Origin: Geodermatophilus amargosae
GTDB taxonomy: Bacteria > Actinomycetota > Actinomycetes > Mycobacteriales > Geodermatophilaceae
Direction of reading: 5' to 3'
Assembly (NCBI RefSeq): GCF_900116515.1
Contig: NZ_FPBA01000016.1
Span: forward strand, 1 to 64,000
DNA length: 64,000 bases
The notes under the pieces are model-generated. The model searched no databases. It was given only the letters and a program-made list of their open reading frames with translations, and was not told where the DNA came from. Position 1 is the first letter of the stretch. Each line of letters starts with the position of its first letter. The translations under genes were made by a program, and so were the position numbers. This document shows positions 36,406-45,866 of the stretch, piece by piece.

Positions 36406-36969
36406 GTGACCGGACCCGTCGAGGTGCCCGCCGGCCCGCTGCTGCTGCGTCCGTGGCGGGCCGGTGACGCCCCGGCGGTCCTCGTCGGGCTCACCGACCC
36501 GGTCGCCCGCGTGTGGAGCGACCCCGGCGGGCTGAGCACGCTCGACGACGCGCGGGCGTGGGTCGCGCGCCGCGCCGACCGGAGCAGCGGGCGTCACGCC
36601 GGCTGGGCCGTCGTCGACGCTGCCGGCGGTGGGCTGGTCGGCTCGGTCAACGTGCACGCCATCGACCGCGAGCAGGGCGACGCCGAGATCGGCTACTGGA
36701 CGGTGCCCGCCGCCCGGGGCCGCGGGGTGGCGCCGATCGCCGTCGACGCCGCCGTCCGCTGGGCGTTCGCGTCCCTGCCGGTGGACCGCATCGAGCTGGT
36801 GCACGCCGTCGAGAACACCGCCTCCGGCCGGGTGGCCGAGAAGGCCGGCTTCACGTTCGAGGGCCGGCTGCGCCGCTCCTACCGGTACGGCGACGGCGTG
36901 AAGCACGACGAGCTGCTGTGGGCGCGGCTGGCCGACGACGACGACCCCGACCTCAGCACCCGCAGCTGA
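36406..36969 (+). CDS. GNAT acetyltransferase (RimJ/RimL-like)
   Basis: A 187-residue N-acetyltransferase. LLLRPWRAGDAPAV is the usual RimJ/RimL start, EIGYWTVPAARGRGVAPIAV contains the acetyl-CoA loop, and NTASGRVAEKAGFTFEGRLR the C-terminal signature. It may acetylate a protein N-terminus, an amino acid or an antibiotic. GTG 36406 starts 22 bp after the SDR stop, so the two are probably co-transcribed. It overlaps the convergent rhodanese gene by 17 bp. Confidence 0.9.
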   Translation: MTGPVEVPAGPLLLRPWRAGDAPAVLVGLTDPVARVWSDPGGLSTLDDARAWVARRADRSSGRHAGWAVVDAAGGGLVGSVNVHAIDREQGDAEIGYWTVPAARGRGVAPIAVDAAVRWAFASLPVDRIELVHAVENTASGRVAEKAGFTFEGRLRRSYRYGDGVKHDELLWARLADDDDPDLSTRS

Positions 36970-37399
36970 CCGCCCGCGGGGCGGTGAGCGGGTCGACGTC
37001 CGGGCGGCGGAGGCCGTCGGCGGTCTGCACCGGCAGCCCCTCGCGGGCCCAGTACTCGAAGCCGCCGATCATCTCCCGCACCCGGTAGCCGAGCAGCGAC
37101 AGCGCCAGCGCGGCCCGCGTGGCGCCGTTGCAGCCGGGGCCCCAGCAGTAGGTGACCACCGGGACGGACCGGTCCAGCTCGGCCTCCGCGCGCGCGGCGA
37201 CCTCCCGGCCGGGCAGGTGGACCGCGCCGGGGACGTGCCCCTGGTCCCAGGCCTCCCGGCTGCGGCTGTCGAGCAGCACGAAACCCGGGGTGCCGGACTC
37301 CAGCGCGGCGTGCACGTCGCTGACGTCGGTCTCCACGGCCAGCCGGCGGGCGAAGTGCGCGGCGGCGTCGGCGGGGTCGGTGGTCCAGTCGCTGGTCAC
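36953..37399 (-). CDS. rhodanese-domain sulfurtransferase
   Basis: A 148-residue single-domain rhodanese. VLLDSRSREAWDQGHVPGA is the N-terminal signature and VVTYCWGPGCNGATRAAL holds the active cysteine in the loop after YC. ALSLLGYRVREMIGGFEYW completes the domain. The CWGPGCNGA loop is longer than in simple rhodaneses. The sulfur donor and acceptor are unknown. GTG 37399 gives an N-terminal helix before the domain. It is divergent from the GntR regulator. Confidence 0.9.
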   Translation of the reverse strand: MTSDWTTDPADAAAHFARRLAVETDVSDVHAALESGTPGFVLLDSRSREAWDQGHVPGAVHLPGREVAARAEAELDRSVPVVTYCWGPGCNGATRAALALSLLGYRVREMIGGFEYWAREGLPVQTADGLRRPDVDPLTAPRAVSCGC

Positions 37400-37490
37400 G
37401 ACGCCGATCGTGCGGCCGGTCGCCGTCCCGGCGTGAGGCCCGGCCCTGCCACCGACCGCACGAGAACGGCCTGTATCGCTCCGTCGGCTC

Positions 37491-37524
37491 TTGACTCGGA
37501 CGGATCTGACATCTGAGATGTCAG
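37491..37524 (+). promoter_or_regulatory. promoter and 19-bp palindromic operator of the GntR regulator
   Basis: TTGACT at 37491-37496 and TGAGAT at 37514-37519, 17 bp apart, look like -35 and -10 boxes. Over the -10 box lies a perfect 19-bp palindrome, CTGACATCTGAGATGTCAG (37506-37524). A protein bound there would block RNA polymerase. The expected transcript start is close to GTG 37527, giving a leaderless mRNA. Confidence 0.7.
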
Positions 37525-37526
37525 CT

Positions 37527-38192
37527 GTGACCGCACCGCTCGCCCCCGTCGGCCGGGTGCTGCTGCGCGACGAGGCCCTGGTGCGGATCCGGACGGCGAT
37601 CGTCAGCGGCGAGCTGGCGCCGGGATCGGTCGTCAAGGACGCCGACCTCGCCCTCCGCCTGGGCCTGTCGGTGGCCCCGGTGCGCGCCGCGCTGGCGCGG
37701 CTGGTCGACGAGGGGCTCGTCGAGGCCAAGCCGCAGAGCCACACCCGGGTCACCCCGCTGCGGCCGCGGCAGGTGCGCGACGCCGCCGTCGTCGTCGGGG
37801 CGATGCACGGGCTGGCCGCCCGCGAGGCCGCCGGACGGACGACCGCCGACGACGTCGCCGTCATGCGCGCGGCCAACGAGCGGTTCGCCGCGGCGGTGGA
37901 CGCCGGCGACCTCGACGCCGCGCTCGCTGCCGACGACGACCTGCACGCCGTCCTGCTCGCCCGCGCCGGCAACAGCGCGCTGACCGCGACCGTCGAGCGG
38001 TTCACGCCCACGATCCGCCGGCTGGAGCGGGCCCGCTTCGCCGCGGCACACGGCCGGGAGTCCGTCGTCCTGCACGACCGCCTGATCGCCGCCTGCGCGG
38101 CCGACGACGTCGACGCCGCCGTCGCCACGACCACCGAGATCTGGACGGCGCTGCTGTCCGAACTGGAGGAGACCGATGACGAGCCTCGCTGA
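37527..38192 (+). CDS. GntR/FadR-family regulator, probable regulator of acdS
   Basis: A 221-residue regulator of the FadR subgroup. The winged helix is [20 protein letters not shown] and [20 protein letters not shown], followed by TRVTPL. The C-terminal FCD-type helical domain has [14 protein letters not shown] and [15 protein letters not shown]. The gene overlaps acdS by 17 bp and so should regulate it together with itself through the palindrome at 37506-37524. ATG 37518 is an alternative start but would lie upstream of the predicted transcript start, so I prefer GTG 37527. Confidence 0.85.
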   Translation: MTAPLAPVGRVLLRDEALVRIRTAIVSGELAPGSVVKDADLALRLGLSVAPVRAALARLVDEGLVEAKPQSHTRVTPLRPRQVRDAAVVVGAMHGLAAREAAGRTTADDVAVMRAANERFAAAVDAGDLDAALAADDDLHAVLLARAGNSALTATVERFTPTIRRLERARFAAAHGRESVVLHDRLIAACAADDVDAAVATTTEIWTALLSELEETDDEPR

Positions 38193-39198
38193 CTTCCCCC
38201 GCACCCCGCTGCTGTTCGGGCCCTCGCCGGTGCACCGGCTGGACCGGCTCACCGAGCGCCTGGGCGGGGCCGCGGTCTGGGCCAAGCGGGAGGACTGCAA
38301 CTCCGGCATCGCCTACGGCGGCAACAAGACCCGCAAGCTGGAGTACCTCGTCGCCGACGCGCTGGCGCAGGGCTGCGACACCCTGGTCTCCATCGGGGGG
38401 GTGCAGAGCAACCACACCCGGCAGGTGGCCGCCGTGGCCGCGCACGTCGGGCTGTCGTGCGTGCTGGTGCAGGAGAGCTGGGTGGACTGGCCCGACGCCG
38501 TCTACGACAAGGTCGGCAACATCCTGGTCAGCCGGCTGGCCGGCGCGGACGTGCGGCTGGTCAAGGCCGGGTTCGGCATCGGGTTCAAGGAGAGCTGGGA
38601 GACCGCGCTCGCCGGGATCGAGGCGCGCGGCGGCAAGCCCTACGCCATCCCGGCCGGCGCCAGCGACCACCCGCTCGGCGGGCACGGCTTCGCGAACTGG
38701 GCGCTGGAGGTGGCGCAGCAGGAAGCCGAGCTGGGCGTCTTCTTCGACACCGTCGTCGTCTGCTCGGTCACCGGGTCCACGCAGGCCGGGATGGTCGCCG
38801 GGTTCGCGCTGCTCGAGGAGCAGGGCGGCCGGCCGCGGCGGGTGCTCGGCATCGACGCCTCCGCCAAGCCCGCCGAGACCCGCGACCAGGTGCTGCGCAT
38901 CGCCCAGCGCACGGCCCGGGCCATCGGCGTGCAGCGCGAGCTGTCCCTCGACGACGTCGAGCTCGACGAGCGCTTCCACGGCGGCGTCTACGGCATCCCC
39001 GACGAGGCGACGATCCGCGCGATGGAGACCGCGGCTCGCACCGAGGGCATGGTCACCGACCCCGTGTACGAGGGGAAGTCGATGGCCGCGACGATCGACC
39101 TGGTCGGCCGGCGCGAGATCGACCCGTCGTCCACGGTGCTCTACGCCCACCTCGGCGGCCAGCCCGCGCTCAACGGCTACAGCGCGCTGTTCTGCTGA
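38176..39198 (+). CDS. acdS: 1-aminocyclopropane-1-carboxylate deaminase
   Basis: A 340-residue PLP enzyme that splits ACC, the precursor of plant ethylene, to ammonia and alpha-ketobutyrate. PLP lysine is Lys51 in [11 protein letters not shown], and Ser78 in [11 protein letters not shown] is the second conserved residue. The residues that separate true ACC deaminases from D-cysteine desulfhydrases are present: Glu299 in DPVYEGKSM (matching E295) and Leu326 in [13 protein letters not shown] (matching L322). ATG 38176 follows GGAGGA. Together with its GntR regulator it forms a plant-association trait module. Confidence 0.95.
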   Translation: MTSLADFPRTPLLFGPSPVHRLDRLTERLGGAAVWAKREDCNSGIAYGGNKTRKLEYLVADALAQGCDTLVSIGGVQSNHTRQVAAVAAHVGLSCVLVQESWVDWPDAVYDKVGNILVSRLAGADVRLVKAGFGIGFKESWETALAGIEARGGKPYAIPAGASDHPLGGHGFANWALEVAQQEAELGVFFDTVVVCSVTGSTQAGMVAGFALLEEQGGRPRRVLGIDASAKPAETRDQVLRIAQRTARAIGVQRELSLDDVELDERFHGGVYGIPDEATIRAMETAARTEGMVTDPVYEGKSMAATIDLVGRREIDPSSTVLYAHLGGQPALNGYSALFC

Positions 39199-39635
39199 AC
39201 CAGCAGCGTCGCCGGGCCGGGGAGCCGGTCCAGGGCGGCCGCGATCCGGCGCTCCTCGAAGGAGAAGTGCGACTCGACGATCGCGGCGAGCCCGTCGAGC
39301 TCCCCGGCCAGCCGGGGTGAGGTGCCCGAGGCGGCGAGCTCGCCGGCCAGCTCCTCGACGCGGGCGAGGATGCCGGAGATCCACACGTGGTCCTCGGCCA
39401 TCTCGTCCAGCACCGACGCGAGCTCGGGGAAGCGCTGCGCCAGCGCGGGGAAGGCGCCGGCGTCCTCGCCGGTGTGGTGCGCGGTCAGCGCGGCGCAGAA
39501 GGCCAGGCAGTGCGCCGCCAGGGTCCGGCGGACGTCCGGGCGGGCGCCGGTGGCGGCCGCCGCCTGCAGGGCGCGCAGGTCGGCGCGGAGCGAGTCGTGG
39601 ATGCGGCGCAGCTCCGCGCCGAGGGGAGAGGTCAT
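39177..39635 (-). CDS. hemerythrin-like HHE-domain protein
   Basis: A 152-residue helical protein with the HHE cation-binding pattern: [37 protein letters not shown] and [10 protein letters not shown], which together give His, His-Glu and Glu ligands. Such proteins bind diiron or other metals and may sense oxygen or nitric oxide. ATG 39635 is used. An inverted repeat, GTCCTGTCC (39641-39649) with GGACAGGAC (39674-39682), lies just upstream and could be an operator. The gene overlaps the convergent acdS end by 22 bp. Confidence 0.88.
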   Translation of the reverse strand: MTSPLGAELRRIHDSLRADLRALQAAAATGARPDVRRTLAAHCLAFCAALTAHHTGEDAGAFPALAQRFPELASVLDEMAEDHVWISGILARVEELAGELAASGTSPRLAGELDGLAAIVESHFSFEERRIAAALDRLPGPATLLVQQNSAL

Positions 39636-39811
39636 GCGGGGTCCTGTCCAGGGGAGGTGCGGGGGAGGGGCGGGGACAGGACGATGCGGGCGGGCCGCGG
39701 GCCCGCCGCGGGCTCACCCGGCGGCCGGGGACCCGATCCGTGCGCGGCGCGAGGCCGGCCCGGCAGTCACGGCCGGGGACGCTAGCGGCCGCGGGGCCTC
39801 CCGGGCAACGC

Positions 39812-40510
39812 TCAGAGCGGGACGGCGAGGCCCTCCGGCGGCGGCGCGTCCAGGGCGGCGCGGACGTCGCGGGGCATGGGACCGAGTCCGGCACCGGCCA
39901 GGACGACGTCGCGGACCAGCGCGTGCCACCGGCCGACCGCGCGCACCATCCCGTGTCCGCCGGGCAGCGTGAAGCGGGCGACGGGCACGCCGGCCCGGTG
40001 CGCGCGGACGGCGAAGTCCTCCGACAGCCGCGCGGGCACCCACCGGTCGCCGCGGCCGTGCGCCAGGACGACGGTGCGCCCGCGCAGGTGGGCGACCGGC
40101 TCGCCCGGCGGCGTCCACGGCGCCAGCCCGCAGACGGCGGTCACCGACGGGTCGCCGCCGGCGCGCAGCACCGCGCGGCCGCCCATCGAGTGCCCGACGA
40201 GCACCACCGGGACGTCACCGTGCCGCTCGCGCACCTGGTCCAGCGCCCACCGGACGTCGGCGTGCGCGTCGGCGGCCGCGCCGTTCCACCCGGCCACGCG
40301 GTAGCGCACCACGTACGCCTCGACGCCCCGGCCGGCGGCGGCGCGGGACACCGCCTCCTGGATCGCGCGCATCCGGACCAGGGACAGCGCCCGGTCCCGG
40401 GGCGGCTCCACGCTGGCCACGGTGCCGCCGTGCGCGAAGACGGCCACCGCGCGGGTGGGCGCGGTCGCCGGGGTGTGGTCGAGAGCCGGGACCCGGGACG
40501 CCGTCGTCAC
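39812..40510 (-). CDS. alpha/beta-hydrolase fold protein
   Basis: A 232-residue hydrolase-fold protein: VAVFAHGGTVASVEPP at the oxyanion loop, VVLVGHSMGGRAVL for the nucleophile, VVLAHGRGDRWVPA for the acid and LPGGHGMVRAV for the histidine. It resembles dienelactone-hydrolase-like esterases. The substrate is unknown. GTG 40510 overlaps the stop of the small membrane protein gene upstream (GTGA), so the two are coupled. Confidence 0.82.
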   Translation of the reverse strand: MTTASRVPALDHTPATAPTRAVAVFAHGGTVASVEPPRDRALSLVRMRAIQEAVSRAAAGRGVEAYVVRYRVAGWNGAAADAHADVRWALDQVRERHGDVPVVLVGHSMGGRAVLRAGGDPSVTAVCGLAPWTPPGEPVAHLRGRTVVLAHGRGDRWVPARLSEDFAVRAHRAGVPVARFTLPGGHGMVRAVGRWHALVRDVVLAGAGLGPMPRDVRAALDAPPPEGLAVPL

Positions 40511-40713
40511 CGGCGCCGGCGGCCGCCACCGCGCAGCCGGGCGCGCGCCCGGTCGCCGAGGTCGCCGGCCTGCAGGAGCGCCCGGCTGACCGGGGTGGAG
40601 CCGCCGCGCCGCTCGAGGGCGTGCCCGACCCGCCGGAGCAGTCCGGTGGCGAGGGGGACGAGCACGGTCACGATGAGCCAGACGCGCAGGCGCCGGGTGA
40701 GGAAGAGCCACAT
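40507..40713 (-). CDS. small membrane protein, unknown function
   Basis: A 68-residue protein with one hydrophobic segment, MWLFLTRRLRVWLIVTVLVP, followed by a basic, Arg/Gly-rich tail ending GGGRRRR. ATG 40713 is chosen as the start at the edge of the membrane segment; a TTG at 40746 is possible. Its TGA overlaps the GTG of the hydrolase gene, which supports it as a real gene. The sequence is not assigned to a family. Confidence 0.6.
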   Translation of the reverse strand: MWLFLTRRLRVWLIVTVLVPLATGLLRRVGHALERRGGSTPVSRALLQAGDLGDRARARLRGGGRRRR

Positions 40714-40752
40714 GGACAGGCCCTGCCCGGCACCCGGGACGCGCAACCGTGC

Positions 40753-41775
40753 TCAGTCGGGATCGGGGGCCAGCCGGACGACCATCTTCCCGGTGTTGGC
40801 GCCCTTGAGGAGGTCGAGGAAGGCGGGGACGGCGTTGTCCAGGCCCTCGTAGACGGTCTCCCGCACGACCAGCTCGCCCGAGCGGATCCAGCCGGACACC
40901 GTCTCGGTGAACTCGGCGCGCAGGTCGTCGTGGTCGCCCACGAGCAGTCCGGTCACCGCGAGCCGCTTGCTCACCATGAGCGCGCTGAAGTTCTTCGGCC
41001 CGGGCACCGCCTCGGTGGCGTTGTAGCCGGAGATCGACCCGCACAGCGCCGCCCGGCCGTGCACGTGCAGCGCGCCCAGGGCGGCGTCGAGGTGCTCGCC
41101 GCCCACGTTGTCGAAGTAGACGTCGATGCCGTCGGGCGCGGCCTGCGCGAGCAGGTCCTTCACCCGCCCGTCGTGGTAGTCGAAGGCGCCGGTGAAGCCG
41201 ATCTCGCGCAGCCAGGCCACCTTCTCCGGGCTGCCGGCGCTGCCGATCACCGCCGAGGCGCCGCGCAGCCGCGCGAACTGGCCGACCGCGCTGCCCACCG
41301 CCCCGGCCGCGCCGGACACGAAGACGGCGTCGCCCTCGCGGAAGGCGGCCACCCGGAACAGCCCGGCGTAGGCGGTCTGCCCGGGCATCCCGAGGATGCC
41401 GAGGGAGTAGGTGAGCGGCAGGTCCTCGGTCGCCGGCAGCTGCCGGACGGCGCGGGCGTCGAGGACGGCGACGTCGCGCCAGGCGGCGTCGGTGAGGACG
41501 AGTGCCCCCTCCGGGACGTCGGGGGAGCGCGACTCGACGACCCGGCCGACCGCGCCGCCCTTCATCACCTCGCCGACCTCCCACGGCGCGGCGTAGGAGG
41601 GGCCCAGCCGCATGCGCCCGCGCATGTAGGGGTCGACCGACATCGCGACCATCCGCACCACCACCTGGCCCTCGGCGGGGTCGGGGTGCTCGACCTCGAC
41701 CAGCCTGAAGTCCTCGGGGGTGGGCTCGCCGTGGGGACGGGCGGCCAGGTGCCACTCGCGGGCGGTGATCGGCAC
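40753..41775 (-). CDS. zinc-independent MDR-type NADP-dependent oxidoreductase
   Basis: A 340-residue medium-chain reductase of the CurA/leukotriene B4 dehydrogenase group (YncB-like). Landmarks are [23 protein letters not shown], the nucleotide motif [36 protein letters not shown] and a C-terminal [12 protein letters not shown]. No catalytic zinc cysteines are present, as expected for this group. It probably reduces a double bond next to a carbonyl with NADPH. GTG 41775 is the start. It is divergent from msrA. Confidence 0.92.
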   Translation of the reverse strand: MPITAREWHLAARPHGEPTPEDFRLVEVEHPDPAEGQVVVRMVAMSVDPYMRGRMRLGPSYAAPWEVGEVMKGGAVGRVVESRSPDVPEGALVLTDAAWRDVAVLDARAVRQLPATEDLPLTYSLGILGMPGQTAYAGLFRVAAFREGDAVFVSGAAGAVGSAVGQFARLRGASAVIGSAGSPEKVAWLREIGFTGAFDYHDGRVKDLLAQAAPDGIDVYFDNVGGEHLDAALGALHVHGRAALCGSISGYNATEAVPGPKNFSALMVSKRLAVTGLLVGDHDDLRAEFTETVSGWIRSGELVVRETVYEGLDNAVPAFLDLLKGANTGKMVVRLAPDPD

Positions 41776-41876
41776 GGGGCGCTCCCTGCGTCGTCGGGTG
41801 GGGGTCCGCAGGTGATCCTGCCGCCGCTGCGACGGCGGCGGCCCGCCGGGTGGCGCGCCCGTCCTACGCTCGGATC

Positions 41877-42530
<654 letters not shown>

Positions 42531-42538
42531 GGGACCAG

Positions 42539-42599
42539 GGGCATAGGAAGCTCTCCCCACGTCCTCACGGCGAGAACGTGGGGATCGCTTCCTATGCCC
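42539..42599. repeat. 61-bp inverted repeat (long hairpin) between msrA and the dehalogenase gene
   Basis: The arms are 24 nt each, 42539-42562 and 42576-42599, starting GGGCATAGGAAGC on the left and ending GCTTCCTATGCCC on the right. Only two central positions do not pair. The loop is 13 nt. It lies 8 bp after the msrA stop and 11 bp before the next ATG, so it may act as terminator, attenuator or a scattered palindromic element. Confidence 0.85.
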
Positions 42600-42610
42600 G
42601 AGGGGTCTGC

Positions 42611-43528
42611 ATGGACGTCGTCCGCACGCCGGGGGAGCGGTTCGCCGCGCTGCCGGACTTCCCGTACCCGCCCACGTACGTCACCTTCGACGGCGGCGAC
42701 GGCACGATGCTGCGGGTCGCGGTGGTCGACACCGGGCCGGCCGACGGCGAGGTCGTGCTGCTGCTGCACGGCGAGCCGTCGTGGTCCTTCCTCTGGCGCC
42801 GGGTGATCCCGGAGCTCACCGCTGCCGGGCTGCGTGTCGTCGCGCCCGACCTGGTCGGCTTCGGCCGCTCCGACAAGCCCACCGACCCGGCCGCCTACAG
42901 CTACGCCGCACACGTCGAGTGGATGCGGCAGACGCTGTTCGAGGGCCTCGGCCTGGTCGGCGTCACGCTCGTCGGGCAGGACTGGGGCGGGCTCGTGGGG
43001 CTGCGGCTGGTGGCCGAGCACCCCGACCGGTTCGCGCGGGTGGTGGTCGCCAACACGGGCCTGCCCACCGGCGACACACCGATGAGCGAGGCGTTCCTCG
43101 CCTGGCAGCGCTTCGCCACGACGGCGCCCGCCTTCGACGTCGGCCGCGTCGTGTCCAACGGGACGGTCACCGCCCTGCCGCCGGAGGTGGTCGCCGCCTA
43201 CGACGCGCCGTTCCCCGACGAGGCCTCCAAGGCCGGCGCCCGTGTCTTCCCGAGCCTCGTCCCGACCGCGCCCGACGACCCCGCCGCGGCGGCGAACCGC
43301 GCCGCCTGGGAGGTGCTCGCGCGCTGGGAGAAGCCCCTGCTCACCGCGTTCTCCGACTCCGACCCGATCACCGGCGGCGGGGACCGGGTGTTCCGGCGGG
43401 TCGTCCCGGGGGCGCAGGGCATGCCGCACACCACCCTGCGCGGCGGCGGGCACTTCCTGCAGGAGGACGTCGGCCCGGAGCTCGGCCGCGTGGTGGCCGC
43501 GTTCGTCGCCGCCACTCCGCGTCCCTGA
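42611..43528 (+). CDS. haloalkane-dehalogenase-like alpha/beta-hydrolase
   Basis: A 305-residue hydrolase of the haloalkane dehalogenase subfamily I. The oxyanion motif LLLHGEPSWSFLWRRVIPEL, the nucleophile Asp with the halide-binding Trp in VGQDWGGLVGLRL, the acid in FSDSDPITGG and the base His in GGGHFLQED are all in place. It may hydrolyse carbon-halogen bonds; epoxide or ester hydrolysis is the main alternative. ATG 42611 starts right after the hairpin at 42539-42599. The stop abuts a 30-bp palindrome. Confidence 0.88.
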   Translation: MDVVRTPGERFAALPDFPYPPTYVTFDGGDGTMLRVAVVDTGPADGEVVLLLHGEPSWSFLWRRVIPELTAAGLRVVAPDLVGFGRSDKPTDPAAYSYAAHVEWMRQTLFEGLGLVGVTLVGQDWGGLVGLRLVAEHPDRFARVVVANTGLPTGDTPMSEAFLAWQRFATTAPAFDVGRVVSNGTVTALPPEVVAAYDAPFPDEASKAGARVFPSLVPTAPDDPAAAANRAAWEVLARWEKPLLTAFSDSDPITGGGDRVFRRVVPGAQGMPHTTLRGGGHFLQEDVGPELGRVVAAFVAATPRP

Positions 43529-43558
43529 CAGCGGCAGAGATGGCCATCTCTGCCGCTG
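43529..43558. promoter_or_regulatory. 30-bp perfect palindrome over the methyltransferase start codon
   Basis: The arms CAGCGGCAGAGATGG (43529-43543) and CCATCTCTGCCGCTG (43544-43558) are exact complements with no loop bases. The palindrome starts 1 bp after the dehalogenase stop and contains the ATG at 43540. It could end the upstream transcript, block the start of the next gene, or be an operator. Confidence 0.8.
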
Positions 43559-44655
43559 AGCTGCTCGCCGAGCTGAGGAGGGAGCCCGACGTCGAGGCGC
43601 CGGACCTGGTCGCCGTCGACGCCACCGACCGGCTGCTGCTCGACACCGCCGAACGGCTCCCCGAGCAGCGGGTGGTCGTCGTCGACGACGCGTACGGGGC
43701 GCTCACCCTCGGCGCGGTCGCGGCCGGGGCACGGGACGTCCGCGTGTCCCAGGACCTGCTGGTCGGGGAGCAGGCGCTGGCGCTGAACGCCGGGCGCAGC
43801 GGCCTGACCGGCACGTACCGGTCCGCGCCGCTGGACGCCGGGCTCTTCGACGGCGCGACGCTCGTGCTGGCCCGCGCGCCGCGCGCCCTCGACGCGCTGC
43901 GCGAGCTCACCGAGCTGGCCGCCGCCACGGCCGACCCCGGCGTCACCGTGCTGGTCGGCGGGCGGGTCAAGCACATGACGCTCGGCATGAACGACGTGCT
44001 GCGGGCCGGGTTCACCGAGGTCTCGGCCACCCTGGCCCGGCAGAAGTCGCGGGTGCTCGTCGCCCGCGGGCCGCGGCCGGACGTGCGGTCCTCCTTCCCC
44101 CGCTGCCGGCACGACGACGCCCTGGACCTCGACGTGTGCGCGCACGGCGCCGCCTTCGCCGGCACGCGCGTCGACGACGGCACCCGGCTGCTGCTCGGCG
44201 CCCTCGACGGTGCCGGCCAGGACGCGCGCACCGCCGTCGACCTGGGCTGCGGCACCGGTGTGCTGGCCGCCGCCCTCGCCCGCTCCCGGCCGGACCTGAC
44301 GGTGACCGCCACCGACCAGTCGGCCGCCGCGGTCGCCTCGGCGCGGGCCACGCTGGCGCGCGCCGGGCTCGACCGGGTGCACGTCCTGCGCGACGACGCC
44401 GCGTCCACCCTGCCCGACGGCAGGGTGGACCTCGTCGTCTGCAACCCGCCGTTCCACCTGGGCACGGCCGTGGTGACGGCGGCCGCGGACCGGCTGTTCA
44501 CCGCCGCGGCGCGGGTGCTGCGGCCCGGTGGGGAGCTGTGGACGGTCTACAACAACCGGCTGCCGCACCGCGCGGCGCTCCGGCGCATCGTCGGCCCGAC
44601 CCGCGTCGCCGCGAACGACCGCCGGTACACCGTGACGGTGTCGGCCCGCACGTAG
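43540..44655 (+). CDS. class I SAM-dependent methyltransferase (RlmG/RsmC-like)
   Basis: A 371-residue protein with two halves, as in 16S/23S rRNA guanine-N2 methyltransferases RsmC and RlmG. The N-terminal half is a degenerate copy (VVVVDDAYGALTLGAVAAG). The C-terminal half has the SAM motif AVDLGCGTGVLAAALA, the acidic TATDQSAAAV and the catalytic VVCNPPFHLGTAV. It probably methylates a guanine in rRNA. ATG 43540 lies inside a 30-bp palindrome, which would limit ribosome access. The protein end is VTVSART. Confidence 0.88.
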   Translation: MAISAAELLAELRREPDVEAPDLVAVDATDRLLLDTAERLPEQRVVVVDDAYGALTLGAVAAGARDVRVSQDLLVGEQALALNAGRSGLTGTYRSAPLDAGLFDGATLVLARAPRALDALRELTELAAATADPGVTVLVGGRVKHMTLGMNDVLRAGFTEVSATLARQKSRVLVARGPRPDVRSSFPRCRHDDALDLDVCAHGAAFAGTRVDDGTRLLLGALDGAGQDARTAVDLGCGTGVLAAALARSRPDLTVTATDQSAAAVASARATLARAGLDRVHVLRDDAASTLPDGRVDLVVCNPPFHLGTAVVTAAADRLFTAAARVLRPGGELWTVYNNRLPHRAALRRIVGPTRVAANDRRYTVTVSART

Positions 44656-44686
44656 CCACGTGCTTCCGCCGTAGTCGGTCCACCGG

Positions 44687-45846
44687 GTGCCGAAGGACCT
44701 CAGGACGGTGTCCGCCGTCGCCCCCGCCGAGCAGACCGACGTGCGCCGCTCCGGCCGCGACCTCCCCGCCGCGCGGGCCGCCTGTCCGGAGTTCGCCACG
44801 GCCTTCGGCGTCCTCGAGGACCAGCTGCCGGCCGTGGGCGCCGCCGTCGACGCGGAGGCCGACGCCGCGGCCCGGGCCGGCGAGGACCAGCGCGCCACCG
44901 CGGTCACCCTCGCCCTCGTCGTCGCGGTCACGGGCGTCCTCGTCCTGGCCGCCCTCGGCTGGGCGGTGACCCGCTCGGTGGTGCGGCCGCTGCGCCGGGT
45001 CGGCGCCGTGGTCGCGGCGATGGCCGACGGCGACCTGCGCGGCACCAGCGGCCTGACCAGCCGGGACGAGGTCGGCCGTATGGCCACCGCGCTCGAGGAC
45101 TCCCTGGCGCAGGTGCGCGGCGTCCTCGCCGCGATCGGCACGACGACGGCGACGCTCGGCGCGGCCGGGGAGCAGCTGTCGGCGGCCGCCGCGGAGATGG
45201 GCACGCGGGTCGGTGAGTCCTCGTCCCGGACCGGTGCGGTGGCCACGGCCGCCGCCGACGTGTCGCAGAGCGTGCAGACGGTCGCGGCCGGCTCGGTGCA
45301 GATGGGCTCCTCGATCCGCGAGATCGCGCGCAACGCCACCGAGGCGCGCGGGTGGCCGGCGAGGCGGTGGCCGTCACCGCGATCGCCGAGCAGACCAACC
45401 TGCCCGCGCTCAACGCCACCATCGAGGCGGCGCGGGCCGGCGAGGCGGGAAAGGGCTTCGCCGTCGTCGCCGACGAGGTCGAGCAGCTCGCGCAGGGGAC
45501 CGCCCGGGCAACGCAGGACATCACCGCGCGGGTCGAGGCCATCCAGGCCGACACGGGCAGCGCCGTCGCCGCGATCGGTGAGATCACCGCGATCATCGGG
45601 CTGGTCGACGACTCCCAGGGCACCATCGCCGCCGCGGTCGAGGAGCAGACGGCGACGACGGCGGAGATGGACCGCAGCGTCGCGGCCGCCGCGGCCTCGG
45701 TGGGGGAGATCGCCGCCGACGCCGCGGAGGTCGCCACCGCGACGGCGGCCGCGAGCCGCGCGGTGGGGGAGGCCCGGTCCGCTGTCGAGGAGGTCACCCG
45801 GACGACGGCCGAGCTGGCCGGGGCGGTCGCCCGATTCCGCTACTGG
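44687..45846 (+). pseudogene. methyl-accepting chemotaxis protein, decayed
   Basis: Pieces of a chemoreceptor remain. The first frame has a membrane helix (VTLALVVAVTGVLVLAALGW), a HAMP domain (VVRPLRRVGAVVAAMADGDL) and the start of the signalling domain to [12 protein letters not shown] second frame resumes at [18 protein letters not shown], then the tip [15 protein letters not shown], and ends AVARFRY. About 40 residues are missing between them, and the first transmembrane helix and most of the sensor domain are absent. The usual stop after RFRY has become TGG, so translation would run on. Not functional. Confidence 0.8.
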
Positions 45847-45866
45847 AAGGACCCCCGTGCCCCCCA

